From: Chlorobaculum sp964476855
GTDB taxonomy: Bacteria; Bacteroidota; Chlorobiia; Chlorobiales; Chlorobiaceae
Direction: 5' to 3'
Length of the DNA: 64,000 nucleotides
Assembly (NCBI GenBank): GCA_964476855.1
Contig: CAYZCF010000001.1
Coordinates: 5,288-69,287 of the forward strand
Shown: positions 9,261 to 17,675 of the stretch, in pieces
How the letters are laid out: every line of letters starts with the position of its first letter
Numbering within the stretch: the first letter of the stretch is position 1
Made by a program: the position numbers and the translations under genes
The notes under the pieces: model-generated
What the model saw: the letters and a program-made list of their open reading frames with translations, nothing else
The model's database searches: none
Told to the model about the DNA's origin: nothing

Positions 9261-9293
9261 AAAAAAGCCTCGTTGATGCGAGGCTTTTTTTTT
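9261..9293 (+). terminator. Rho-independent terminator after tsf
   Basis: AAGCCTCG and CGAGGCTT pair across the loop TTGATG and are followed by an unbroken run of T. It lies directly after the tsf stop codon. Confidence 0.93.
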
Positions 9294-9358
9294 GCTTATT
9301 TGAAAGAGATACCCGATCAGTTCCGTCGCACAAGTCAATCAGAAAAAGGAGAAGCGAA

Positions 9359-10078
9359 ATGTTAAAGTACCGGAGAATCCTGCTCAAGATCAGTGGCGAA
9401 TCTCTTGCTGGAGAGAGTGGCTATGGTATCGATGCCGGAGTTCTCGAAAGCTTTGCCGACGAGATCAAGGAGGCCTGCGACCTCGGCGCCGAGATCGCTT
9501 TGGTGATCGGAGGCGGCAATATTTTCCGGGGGCTTTCTACGGCCGCGGCCTCGATGGATCGCGTGCAGGCCGACTATATGGGAATGCTCGCCACGGTCAT
9601 CAACTCGCTGGCGCTTCAGGACGCGCTCGAACGGAAAGGCATTTACACCCGTCTTCTGACAGCCATCAAGATGGAGCAGATCGCCGAGCCGTTCATCCGC
9701 CGCCGCGCAGTGCGCCACCTCGAAAAAGGGCGCGTCGTGATCTTCGGCGCGGGTACCGGCAACCCCTACTTCACCACCGATACCGCCGCATCGCTGCGCG
9801 CCATCGAAATCGAGGCCAACGTCATCATCAAGGGCACCAGAGTCGAGGGGGTCTACGATTCGGATCCCGAAAAGAATCCCGAAGCGGAGTTCTTCCCGCG
9901 CATTTCCTACTTCGACGTAATTCGCAAAAACCTCCGGGTGATGGACATGACCGCCATCACGCTCTGCCGCGAAAACACCCTGCCGATTGTCGTGATGAAT
10001 ATGAACACCAGCGGCAACCTGACCCGCCTGCTCAAGGGCGAACCGATAGGCACCCTCGTGCACGCAGGCGAAGAGTAG
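9359..10078 (+). CDS. pyrH: Uridylate kinase
   Basis: A 239-residue UMP kinase of the amino-acid-kinase fold, which makes UDP from UMP and ATP. The KISGESLAGESGYGID N-terminus, the VIGGGNIFRG motif and the TGNPYFTTDTAA segment are characteristic. The start has a clear AAAAGGAG ribosome site. A small hairpin with four T follows the stop. Confidence 0.96.
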   Translation: MLKYRRILLKISGESLAGESGYGIDAGVLESFADEIKEACDLGAEIALVIGGGNIFRGLSTAAASMDRVQADYMGMLATVINSLALQDALERKGIYTRLLTAIKMEQIAEPFIRRRAVRHLEKGRVVIFGAGTGNPYFTTDTAASLRAIEIEANVIIKGTRVEGVYDSDPEKNPEAEFFPRISYFDVIRKNLRVMDMTAITLCRENTLPIVVMNMNTSGNLTRLLKGEPIGTLVHAGEE

Positions 10079-10079
10079 C

Positions 10080-10107
10080 AGTTGATAGTTGATAGTGTAT
10101 AATGGAA
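10080..10107. repeat. Heptanucleotide tandem repeat, four units
   Basis: AGTTGAT, AGTTGAT, AGTGTAT and AATGGAA stand in tandem directly after the pyrH stop codon. They are the same 7-bp units as at 4939, and pair in inverted orientation with 10210-10237. Confidence 0.75.
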
Positions 10108-10109
10108 GA

Positions 10110-10135
10110 GGGCGAGCTGGTGGGTTCGCCCTTTT
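10110..10135 (+). terminator. Terminator-like hairpin after pyrH
   Basis: GGGCGA and TCGCCC pair around a ten-base loop, followed by TTTTG. The stem is short but well placed. Confidence 0.6.
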
Positions 10136-10209
10136 GCTTGTGTGTGGGGGATTGCCCGAAATAGAGAGCGTAGACTTTAATTGATGCAATGGAGCCAAAG
10201 GCTCTTCTC

Positions 10210-10237
10210 TTCCATTATCAACTATCCATTATCCATT
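10210..10237. repeat. Heptanucleotide tandem repeat, inverted copy
   Basis: TTCCATT, ATCAACT, ATCCATT, ATCCATT is the reverse complement of the units at 4939 and 10080. It abuts the recX stop codon. Confidence 0.75.
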
Positions 10238-10716
10238 CACTCCATGCCGTCTGTTTCATCGTTGCTGCCCGTTACATGTTCCACCGTTTCGCGAATGGTT
10301 TCCCAGTCGAAGCCGCGGTTTTTGAGGAAGGCGATGAGCTTTTTCTTTTTCTGTTCGGACGGGCCGGTGAGGGTGCGTATCCTCTTTTCGGCGGCTGCGC
10401 GGCAAAGGGCGGCCTGATCGAAGCTGGTGATCGCTTCGTCGATGATCTCGTTGGGCAATCCCTTTTGCTTGAGTCGGGCGCGGGTTTTGAGGCGGCCTTC
10501 GGGTCTGCGGCGGGCCATGCCGGTCATGCAGCTTTGCGCGAATGCGCGATCGTCGGTCAGACCAAGCTCGTCGAGTCTTGCGAGGGCTTTCGAGATCGCA
10601 TCGGCGTCGAATCCCTTTTTTCTGAGCTTGGCTTCGAGTTCGGCTCTGCCGTGCGCCCTTCCGGCCAGCAGCCGGATGGCCGTGTCGAGCGCCGAACTCT
10701 TTTTGTTTTCATCCAT
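10237..10716 (-). CDS. recX: Regulatory protein RecX
   Basis: A 159-residue all-helical RecX-family protein, a modulator of RecA filaments. The pattern AIRLLAGRAHGRAELEAKL, then LDELGLTDDRAFA, is the family's three-helix repeat signature. Its first 8 bases overlap the end of bchQ on the same strand, so the two are probably translationally coupled even though their functions are unrelated. Confidence 0.9.
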   Translation of the reverse strand: MDENKKSSALDTAIRLLAGRAHGRAELEAKLRKKGFDADAISKALARLDELGLTDDRAFAQSCMTGMARRRPEGRLKTRARLKQKGLPNEIIDEAITSFDQAALCRAAAEKRIRTLTGPSEQKKKKLIAFLKNRGFDWETIRETVEHVTGSNDETDGME

Positions 10717-12130
10717 TCAGCGCCGGTTTGACGCCTGCCAACATGCCGGGGTTCATCTTGTGGTCGCGCTCGAATGCCTTGAGCTGTGCGCTCAGGTGCG
10801 TTTTGAAGGCGATACTCGTGACGAGGTTGATCAGTTTCCTCGGGTTGTAGAGGGTTCTGAGCAGAATCTCCTTCCAGGTGTAGACGTTGACGTAACTCTT
10901 GAGCACCTTGTACTGGAAGAGCAGCGGCTCGTAGCGGTCGGACTTGATGACCAGGTGCAGGGCGTTGTACTTCTCCCAGTCCTCGATGGTGATGAGGCCG
11001 CTATCCTTGTATTCGTGGTACATCTGCGTGCCGGGATAGGGGGTGATGATCTGGAAGATCGGCATGAAGATGTGGTTCTTCTTGACGAACTGCACCAGCT
11101 CGTCGATGTCCTCGAAGGTGTCGATGGCCGGGTTGAAGAGGAAGTTGCCCTGGATGTTGAGACCGGCCTTGCGGCAGTCGTCGATGATTTTCGAGTACTT
11201 TTCCGCTGAGTTGACGTGTCCCTTGTTGTAAGCTTCGAGCGTGCTCTGCTTGATCGATTCGAGACCGGCCAGCACGAAGTTGCATCCGGCATCCACCAGC
11301 TTTTTAACCGTGGTCGGATCTTCGAGGAAGTTGATGCTGAGGAAGACGCTGAAGGTGATGTCGCACTCCTTGAGCAGGTCGAGCGACTCCCAGAGCTTGT
11401 TCTTGTTGATGCCAAGGTTTTCGTCGGTCAGCATGAACCAGGGCTTCGAGTTCTTGCCGTTCGCCTTGAAGAAGTACTTTTTCGCCTCCTCGACCTGATG
11501 TTTCAGCGCCTCCGGATTCTGCACACGGTACTGCTTGCCGGTGAAGTTTGGTGTGACGCAGAAGGAGCAGTTGAACGGGCAGCCACGGGTGACGTAAATC
11601 GGAATCGATTTGGTGCCATCGACCTTGGTTCGCTTCGAGGCTTTGGCAATTCTTGCGTAATCGAGCGGTGTGATCGCTTTGACCGGCGGGAAATCTTTGG
11701 AGTCGTAGCGTTCTTTAAGCCGGTTGTTGGCTACATCGTCGAGCAGGGTCGTCCAGAGATTGTCAGCCTCGCCGACCACGATGCAGTCTGCGTGAACCGC
11801 CGCCTCGTCGGGGTTGAACGAAATGTGCAAACCGCCGAGCACCACGGTCTTGCCGCGCTTGCGGAACTCGTCGGCGATCTCGTAAGCGCGGGTCGCTTCG
11901 ATGGTTCGCGAAGTGATGCCGACCATGTCGTAGTCGCCATCGTAATCGATCTTGTCGTGGAAGTGTTCGTCCACGAGTTCGATATGGTGTTGAGGTGGAG
12001 TCAGGCTTGTCAGTACGCCCAGCGCCATGTGGAAGAGAGGCTTCTGGTTGCTGTCGTCATCCATTTTGCCCTGCGGGGATACGAGCAGGATTTTCAGGGG
12101 CCGGGTGGCTGCTGGGTCAGGAAATTGCAT
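10709..12130 (-). CDS. bchQ: Bacteriochlorophyllide C-8(2) methyltransferase BchQ (B12-binding radical SAM)
   Basis: A 473-residue radical SAM protein with an N-terminal B12-binding-type Rossmann domain (about residues 12-140) and a radical SAM core with C-x3-C-x2-C at C184, C188 and C191 (GCPFNCSFC). BchQ adds methyl groups to the C-8 ethyl side chain of bacteriochlorophyllide c/d, which red-shifts the chlorosome antenna. The choice of BchQ over its paralogue BchR rests on neighbours: bchV and the RuBisCO-like gene lie next to it, as I recall for C. tepidum. The frame is open for 30 more codons, but homology starts at MQFPDPAATR. The gene pair bchQ/bchV is divergent across an assembly gap. 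Confidence 0.8.
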   Translation of the reverse strand: MQFPDPAATRPLKILLVSPQGKMDDDSNQKPLFHMALGVLTSLTPPQHHIELVDEHFHDKIDYDGDYDMVGITSRTIEATRAYEIADEFRKRGKTVVLGGLHISFNPDEAAVHADCIVVGEADNLWTTLLDDVANNRLKERYDSKDFPPVKAITPLDYARIAKASKRTKVDGTKSIPIYVTRGCPFNCSFCVTPNFTGKQYRVQNPEALKHQVEEAKKYFFKANGKNSKPWFMLTDENLGINKNKLWESLDLLKECDITFSVFLSINFLEDPTTVKKLVDAGCNFVLAGLESIKQSTLEAYNKGHVNSAEKYSKIIDDCRKAGLNIQGNFLFNPAIDTFEDIDELVQFVKKNHIFMPIFQIITPYPGTQMYHEYKDSGLITIEDWEKYNALHLVIKSDRYEPLLFQYKVLKSYVNVYTWKEILLRTLYNPRKLINLVTSIAFKTHLSAQLKAFERDHKMNPGMLAGVKPALNG

Positions 12131-12245
12131 CAGGTGAAAAAAACCGGATTGATCGAAAAAACCATGACTCTGTATTGCAGGAATGCCCGGATTTGCCTGG
12201 GCAGGCAAGCGGGTTTTCAACCTGTCTGGTGAAACCTACGAAACC

Positions 12246-12255
12246 NNNNNNNNNN
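12246..12255. other. Assembly gap (10 N)
   Basis: Ten N join two contigs in the divergent promoter region between bchQ and bchV. The true length is unknown, so promoter spacing here cannot be read. Confidence 1.
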
Positions 12256-12392
12256 AAAAGATTGTGTCGGAAGCGCAATTTCGCTTTTCAGAGGTTTTTC
12301 AGGGTATCCGGATTTTGCTATATTCCCTGCTTCATACAGCCGGACTGGCTGTTACAATCGTCCACTTCAGTTGCAAGCACAAGAAAGACTTC

Positions 12393-12866
12393 ATGCCTCG
12401 CTACACACCTGAACAGCTCGCTAAACGCAACGCATCGGTCTGGACCGATATTCAGATCATTCTGGCTCCTCTTCAGTTTTTCGTTTTCCTCGCCGGTGTA
12501 ACGCTCAACACGCTGTACTACTACGACCTGGCCCAGATCGAATTCTACTGGATCAGTCTCGCCATTCTGTTCAAGACCCTCTTTTTCGCCATTCTGTTCA
12601 TCACAGGCATGTTTTTCGAAAAGGAGATTTTCGACCAGTGGGTCTACTCGAAAGAGTTTCTCTGGGAGGATGTGGGCAGCACGGTGGCGGCATTCTTCCA
12701 CCTGCTCTATTTCGTCATGGCGTGGATGGGCTATCCGCCGGAGGTGCTGGTCGTCGAGGCTTACATCGCCTACCTGACCTACGTGATGAACGCTTTGCAG
12801 TATCTGGTGAGGATTATTCTCGAAAAAAACAACGAACGAAAGCTGAAGGGGCAGGGGACGATCTGA
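12393..12866 (+). CDS. bchV: 3-vinyl bacteriochlorophyllide hydratase (BchF/BchV family)
   Basis: A 157-residue membrane protein with about four hydrophobic segments. It begins MPRYTPEQLAKRNASVW, which I recognise as the BchF/BchV N-terminus. The family hydrates the C-3 vinyl group to the chiral 1-hydroxyethyl group that bacteriochlorophyll c needs for self-aggregation. Green sulfur bacteria usually have two paralogues; the one next to bchQ is BchV, hence the symbol. The frame continues upstream into the assembly gap, but the ATG at 12393 matches the family start. Confusion with BchF is the main alternative. Confidence 0.8.
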   Translation: MPRYTPEQLAKRNASVWTDIQIILAPLQFFVFLAGVTLNTLYYYDLAQIEFYWISLAILFKTLFFAILFITGMFFEKEIFDQWVYSKEFLWEDVGSTVAAFFHLLYFVMAWMGYPPEVLVVEAYIAYLTYVMNALQYLVRIILEKNNERKLKGQGTI

Positions 12867-12910
12867 TCGTCGTCCTGTTTTGCCGCCGGTCAGCATAGCT
12901 TGCGCCGATT

Positions 12911-13132
12911 ATGAATTACAGTTTCAAAACGCTCTGGAATGCGATGTTTCTGGCTGTCGGGCCGGTCTGGTTCGTGCTTGTCTGGATGATCTGGTCATCC
13001 GGCCAGCTCAAAACAGAGGCCGATCAGCTGCTCTATTTCGCCCTGATCATTCCGGGCTTCATCGTGATCTATCTTTCAGGCTTTCTGATTCAGAAGCGTC
13101 ATGCGAAAAAAATAGAGGGTCTGCACTCCTGA
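12911..13132 (+). CDS. Small two-helix membrane protein
   Basis: A 73-residue protein with two strong hydrophobic segments (about residues 11-29 and 41-63) separated by a short acidic loop and ending in a basic tail (QKRHAKKIEG). I do not recognise a family. It sits between bchV and the aldolase/dehydrogenase gene, on the same strand and 44 bases after bchV. That position suggests a membrane role linked to one of them, but nothing in the sequence shows which. Confidence 0.65.
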   Translation: MNYSFKTLWNAMFLAVGPVWFVLVWMIWSSGQLKTEADQLLYFALIIPGFIVIYLSGFLIQKRHAKKIEGLHS

Positions 13133-13180
13133 GCAGCGCATCGCAATTTTAACCGTGATTACAGGAACAGTACAATCCTT

Positions 13181-15301
13181 ATGAAGAATCTCTGGAACGA
13201 GTCCGATCTGAAAATGACGGCGGCTGGCCGTATCGACGCCGCCGATACTCCTGCGGAACTGGTGGAGCTGGTCTATGCTTCGAGGCTGCTCGGCAAGGAT
13301 GATCGCCTCGTCATGCATGGCGGCGGCAACACCTCGGTCAAAAGTCTGCTGACCGATTTCATCGGCAACCACGCCAATGTCATCTACATCAAGGCGAGCG
13401 GCGTCAATCTCGCCTCGGTCGATGCCGGGGATTTCACGCCGGTGCGCATCGAGCCGCTCCGCAAGCTGCAACTGATGTACGAGTCCGGCCAGCGGCACAG
13501 CGAGGAGGATATCCGGCGTTTCTCGACCCGGGAGTTCAAGAATTTTCTCTTCCTGAACCTCTTCACCCTGACCGATCACATGGTCAGCCGCTCGCTCAGT
13601 CCGTCGATCGAGACGCTGCTGCACGCTTTCCTGCCTCACCGCTACATCTTTCACACCCACTCGCTGGCGCTGCTCACGCTGAGCAACCAGAGCGAGGGCG
13701 AGCGGCTGTGCCGCGAGGCTCTCGGCGACGGCTACGGGCAGGTTCCCTACATCCAGCCCGGGCTCGGCCTGGCCAATCTCGCGCATGACGCATACGAGAA
13801 GAATCCTGCCATCGAGGGTCTCGTGCTGCACAAGCATGGTCTCGTGACTTTTGGCGATTCGGCGAAGGAGGCGTACGACCGGATGATCGATGGCGTCAAC
13901 CGCATCGAGGAGCGGATCGCTTCCGCCGAACGCAAGGTGTTCGCCGTTGCGCCGATGCCTGCCGAGATCGCTCCGGTCGAACAGGTCGCGCCAATCGTCC
14001 GAGGCGCATGCTCGTTCGAGAAGACTCCCGGCGAGAAGGATTTCGAAAGTTTTGTGCTCGAATTCAGAAGCTCGCCCGCGCTGCTCGACTATCTCAAGCT
14101 CGCCGACCTGGAGGCGTTCGCCAGAAAAGGGGCGATGACGCCGGACTTCATCATCCGCACCAAGAACCATCCGCTGGTTGCGCCCGCGCCGGATGCCAGC
14201 GATCTCGATGGCTTTGGCAAGGCGCTCAGGGAGCGCGTCGAGCGCTTCACGGAGGAGTACCGCGCCTACTTCGAGCGCCAGCAGGCGGCCACCGGCATGG
14301 AGGTTTCGATGATCGATCCAATGCCGCGCGTCGTGCTGGTACCCGGCCTCGGTCTTTTCGGCCTTGGGCGCTCCGTCGCCGACGCCAGGCTCACGGCGGA
14401 CATCGCCGAGCACTCGGCGGTGGCGATGCTCGACGCCGAGTCGATCGGCTGCTTCGAGTCGATCTCCGAGAAGGATGCTTTCGAGATCGAGTACTGGGAC
14501 ATGGAGCAGGCCAAGGTGCGCAAGAGCCGCAACGGCGGCGAGTTCGCGGGCAAGGTGGCGCTCGTCACCGGCGGCGCGGGCGCTATCGGCCTGGCCACGG
14601 CCAAGGCGTTCAAGGCCAAAGGCGCGGAGATTGTCATCATGGATCTCGATCCGGCGGCGCTCGAAAAAGCGGCGGCGGAACTCGGCCCCGGCACGCTCGC
14701 CATTCCGTGCGATGTCACCAATGCCGCGGCGGTCGGCGAGGCGTTCGATGCGGTCTGCTGCGCTTTCGGTGGCCTCGACATCGTCGTCTCCAACGTCGGC
14801 GTCGCATGGCAGGGCCGGATTGGCGATGTTTCCGACGAGCTGCTCCGCAGGAGCTTCGAGCTGAACTTCTTCTCGCACCAGACCATTTCGCAGAACGCCG
14901 TCCGCATCATGCGCCGTCAGGGCACCGGCGGCGTGCTGCTCTACAACGTCTCGAAGCAGGCGGTCAATCCCGGCCCGGACTTCGGCCCCTACGGCCTGCC
15001 GAAAGCCGCGACGCTCTTCCTGCTGCGCCAGTATGCGCTCGACCACGGACGCGACGGCATCCGCGCCAACGGCGTCAACGCCGACCGCATCCGCAGCGGC
15101 CTGCTCACGCCGGAGATGATCAAGGCCCGTTCGGCGGCGCGCGGTCTCTCGGAGCGCGATTACATGGCGGGCAACCTGCTTGGTCTCGAAGTGTCGGCGG
15201 AGGACGTGGCGAACGCTTTCGTCCATCTGGCGCTCGAAACCAAGACGACCGGCTCGATCACCACGGTGGACGGAGGCAACATCGCCGCTGCGCTCCGTTG
15301 A
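13181..15301 (+). CDS. Bifunctional class II aldolase / short-chain dehydrogenase (RhaD-like)
   Basis: A 706-residue fusion. The N-terminal part (about 20-400) is a class II aldolase/adducin domain with the zinc-site motif FHTHSLALL and the MHGGGNTSVK segment. The C-terminal part (about 450-706) is a Rossmann SDR with TGGAGAIG and the YGLPK (Y-x3-K) catalytic pair. Such fusions act on rhamnulose-type or related sugars; the true substrate here is unknown. It starts a same-strand run with the DhnA-type aldolase, the RuBisCO-like protein and another SDR, which points to one pathway that handles phosphorylated sugars or methylthio-sugars. Confidence 0.85.
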   Translation: MKNLWNESDLKMTAAGRIDAADTPAELVELVYASRLLGKDDRLVMHGGGNTSVKSLLTDFIGNHANVIYIKASGVNLASVDAGDFTPVRIEPLRKLQLMYESGQRHSEEDIRRFSTREFKNFLFLNLFTLTDHMVSRSLSPSIETLLHAFLPHRYIFHTHSLALLTLSNQSEGERLCREALGDGYGQVPYIQPGLGLANLAHDAYEKNPAIEGLVLHKHGLVTFGDSAKEAYDRMIDGVNRIEERIASAERKVFAVAPMPAEIAPVEQVAPIVRGACSFEKTPGEKDFESFVLEFRSSPALLDYLKLADLEAFARKGAMTPDFIIRTKNHPLVAPAPDASDLDGFGKALRERVERFTEEYRAYFERQQAATGMEVSMIDPMPRVVLVPGLGLFGLGRSVADARLTADIAEHSAVAMLDAESIGCFESISEKDAFEIEYWDMEQAKVRKSRNGGEFAGKVALVTGGAGAIGLATAKAFKAKGAEIVIMDLDPAALEKAAAELGPGTLAIPCDVTNAAAVGEAFDAVCCAFGGLDIVVSNVGVAWQGRIGDVSDELLRRSFELNFFSHQTISQNAVRIMRRQGTGGVLLYNVSKQAVNPGPDFGPYGLPKAATLFLLRQYALDHGRDGIRANGVNADRIRSGLLTPEMIKARSAARGLSERDYMAGNLLGLEVSAEDVANAFVHLALETKTTGSITTVDGGNIAAALR

Positions 15302-15352
15302 GCATGACTATAGTAAATAATCAACACCATAACCCAATCTGGAGGTCACACG

Positions 15353-16234
15353 ATGGCGGAGTACGATAAGGACAAGCAGGCAAAAGAGTATTACACCGAC
15401 ATTCCGGTCAATACCCACGGCTTTTTTCTGAAAGGCGCTCACTCGCTCGACTGGGGCATGAAGAACCGCCTGTCGAGGATTTTCCGTCCCGAGACCGGCA
15501 AGACGGTGATGTTCGCCATCGATCACGGCTACTTCCAGGGGCCGACCACCGGTCTGGAGCGTCCCGACGTGAACATCGTGCCGCTCATGAAGCACGCCGA
15601 CGCCATCATGCTGACCCGCGGTATCCTGCGCACCACCGTTCCGCCGAGCCTCACCAAGGCGGTCGTCATGCGGTGCAGCGGCGGCCCGAGCATCCTCAAG
15701 GAGCTGTCGGACGAAGAGCTGGCCGTTGACATCGAGGACGCCATCCGCATGAACGTCGCCTGCATCACGCTTCAGGTCTTCATCGGCGGCGAGTACGAGA
15801 CCCGCTCGATCCACAACATGACCAAACTCGTCGATATGGGCCTGCGCTACGGCATTCCGACGATGGCCGTGACCGCCGTCGGCAAGGATATGGTGCGCGA
15901 CGCTAAGTACTTCCGTCTCGCCACCCGAATCTGCGCGGAACTCGGTGCGCAGATCGTCAAGACCTACTATGTGCCGGAAGATTTCGAGACCGTCATCGCC
16001 TCCTGCCCGGTGCCGATCGTCATGGCCGGCGGCAAGAAGCTCCCCGAACTCGACGCGCTCACGATGTCTTACAACGCCATCCAGGAGGGCGCGGCTGGCG
16101 TCGATATGGGCCGCAACATCTTCCAGAGCGACAATCCCGAAGAGATGATGCTCGCGGTCAACAAGATCGTTCACGAGGGATTCACCCCGAACGAAGCCTA
16201 CGAGTACTTCAATACGCTCGTGGCCGCGAAGTGA
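15353..16234 (+). CDS. Class I aldolase of the DhnA/LsrF family
   Basis: A 293-residue TIM-barrel aldolase. The FAIDHGYFQGPTTGLERP segment and the later QIVKTYYVPEDF segment, whose lysine should form the Schiff base, place it with DhnA/LsrF-type fructose-bisphosphate aldolase or phospho-AI-2 thiolase proteins. The start has GGAGG 9 bases upstream. It lies between the bifunctional aldolase/dehydrogenase and the RuBisCO-like protein. A standard glycolytic role is possible, but the context favours the same unresolved sugar pathway. Confidence 0.85.
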   Translation: MAEYDKDKQAKEYYTDIPVNTHGFFLKGAHSLDWGMKNRLSRIFRPETGKTVMFAIDHGYFQGPTTGLERPDVNIVPLMKHADAIMLTRGILRTTVPPSLTKAVVMRCSGGPSILKELSDEELAVDIEDAIRMNVACITLQVFIGGEYETRSIHNMTKLVDMGLRYGIPTMAVTAVGKDMVRDAKYFRLATRICAELGAQIVKTYYVPEDFETVIASCPVPIVMAGGKKLPELDALTMSYNAIQEGAAGVDMGRNIFQSDNPEEMMLAVNKIVHEGFTPNEAYEYFNTLVAAK

Positions 16235-16270
16235 TTTCCGTGGCGGCGCTGTTCCGCCTTGATTGTCAAC

Positions 16271-16296
16271 CGGGAGGTGGCTGGAGCCGCCTCCCG
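16271..16296 (+). terminator. GC-rich hairpin before the RuBisCO-like gene
   Basis: CGGGAGGTGGCT and AGCCGCCTCCCG form an almost perfect 12-bp stem with a two-base loop, followed by AATTATAT rather than a T run. It may be a weak terminator, or an RNA end that shields the aldolase message and lowers RuBisCO-like expression. Confidence 0.55.
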
Positions 16297-16333
16297 AATT
16301 ATATAACTTTGCAGTGGCTGACCGGATCAAATT

Positions 16334-17641
16334 ATGAATGCTGAAGACGTCAAAGGTTTTTTTGCTTCCAGGGAATCGCTCGACATGGAGCAATACCTCG
16401 TTCTCGACTACTACCTCGAATCCGTCGGGGATATAGAGACGGCGCTCGCCCATTTCTGCAGCGAGCAGTCAACCGCTCAGTGGAAGAGGGTCGGCGTCGA
16501 TGAGGATTTCCGTCCGGTGCACGCCGCCAAGGTGATCGATTACGAGGTGATCGAGGAGCTTGAGCAGCTCAGCTATCCGGTCAAACACTCCGAATCGGGC
16601 AGGATTCACGCCTGCCGCGTGACCATCGCGCATCCGCACTGCAATTTCGGGCCGAAGATTCCCAATCTTCTCACCGCAGTCTGCGGCGAGGGTACCTATT
16701 TCACGCCTGGCGTACCGGTGGTGAAGCTGATGGACATTCACTTTCCCGACACCTATCTCGCCGATTTCGAAGGTCCGAAGTTCGGCATCGAAGGATTGCG
16801 CAATATTCTCAACGCGCACGGTCGCCCGATCTTCTTCGGCGTCGTCAAGCCAAATATCGGCCTCAGCCCCGAGGAGTTTTCGGAGATCGCCTACCAGAGC
16901 TGGCTGGGCGGACTCGACATCGCCAAGGATGACGAGATGCTGGCCGACGTGACTTGGTCGAGTATCGAGGAGCGCGCGGCGTACCTCGGCAAGGCACGGC
17001 GCAAGGCGGAGGCCGAGACCGGCGAACCCAAGATTTACCTGGCCAACATCACCGACGAGGTGGACAGCCTGATGGAGAAGCATGACGTCGCCGTGCGCAA
17101 CGGCGCGAATGCTCTGCTCATCAACGCGCTGCCGGTGGGGCTGAGCGCCGTGCGGATGCTCAGCAACTACACGCAGGTGCCGCTCATCGGCCACTTCCCG
17201 TTCATCGCTGCTTTCAGCCGCATGGAAAAATACGGCATCCACTCCAAGGTGATGACGAAATTACAGCGCCTGGCCGGTCTCGATGTGGTGATCATGCCCG
17301 GTTTCGGTGGGCGCATGATGACTCCCGAGGAGGAGGTGCTCGAAAATGTGCTGGAATGCACCAGGCCGATGGGGCGCATCAAGCCATGCCTTCCCGTGCC
17401 CGGAGGCAGCGATTCGGCGCTGACGCTCGAAACGGTCTACAACAAGGTCGGCAACGTCGATTTCGGCTTCGTGCCGGGACGCGGCGTCTTCGGCCATCCG
17501 ATGGGGCCAAAGGCTGGCGCCAGGAGCATCCGGCAGGCGTGGGAGGCGATCGAGCAGGGGATTCCAATCGAGACCTGGGCCGAGACCCATCCCGAACTCC
17601 AGGCGATGGTCGATCAGAGCGCGCTGAAAAAGCAGGAGTGA
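16334..17641 (+). CDS. rlp: RuBisCO-like protein (form IV)
   Basis: A 435-residue RuBisCO-fold protein. It keeps the lysine of the carbamylation site in GGLDIAKDDE (K198) but has KPNIGLS where true RuBisCO has KPKLG. Loop 6 is replaced by PGFGGRMMTPEEE, with no catalytic lysine of the usual pattern. It should therefore not fix CO2; in C. tepidum such a protein is linked to sulfur metabolism and oxidative stress. Green sulfur bacteria fix carbon by the reductive TCA cycle, which agrees. It follows two aldolases and precedes an SDR on the same strand, a setting that suggests a sugar-phosphate enolase-type reaction. Confidence 0.95.
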   Translation: MNAEDVKGFFASRESLDMEQYLVLDYYLESVGDIETALAHFCSEQSTAQWKRVGVDEDFRPVHAAKVIDYEVIEELEQLSYPVKHSESGRIHACRVTIAHPHCNFGPKIPNLLTAVCGEGTYFTPGVPVVKLMDIHFPDTYLADFEGPKFGIEGLRNILNAHGRPIFFGVVKPNIGLSPEEFSEIAYQSWLGGLDIAKDDEMLADVTWSSIEERAAYLGKARRKAEAETGEPKIYLANITDEVDSLMEKHDVAVRNGANALLINALPVGLSAVRMLSNYTQVPLIGHFPFIAAFSRMEKYGIHSKVMTKLQRLAGLDVVIMPGFGGRMMTPEEEVLENVLECTRPMGRIKPCLPVPGGSDSALTLETVYNKVGNVDFGFVPGRGVFGHPMGPKAGARSIRQAWEAIEQGIPIETWAETHPELQAMVDQSALKKQE

Positions 17642-17675
17642 AGCGCGACGCTGCCGGGAGCTGAATGGTGTTGTC

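Noticed and set aside
16334..17641. True CO2-fixing RuBisCO
   Set aside because: The KPKLG lysine is replaced (KPNIG) and the loop 6 lysine context is absent; the organism type fixes carbon by the reductive TCA cycle.
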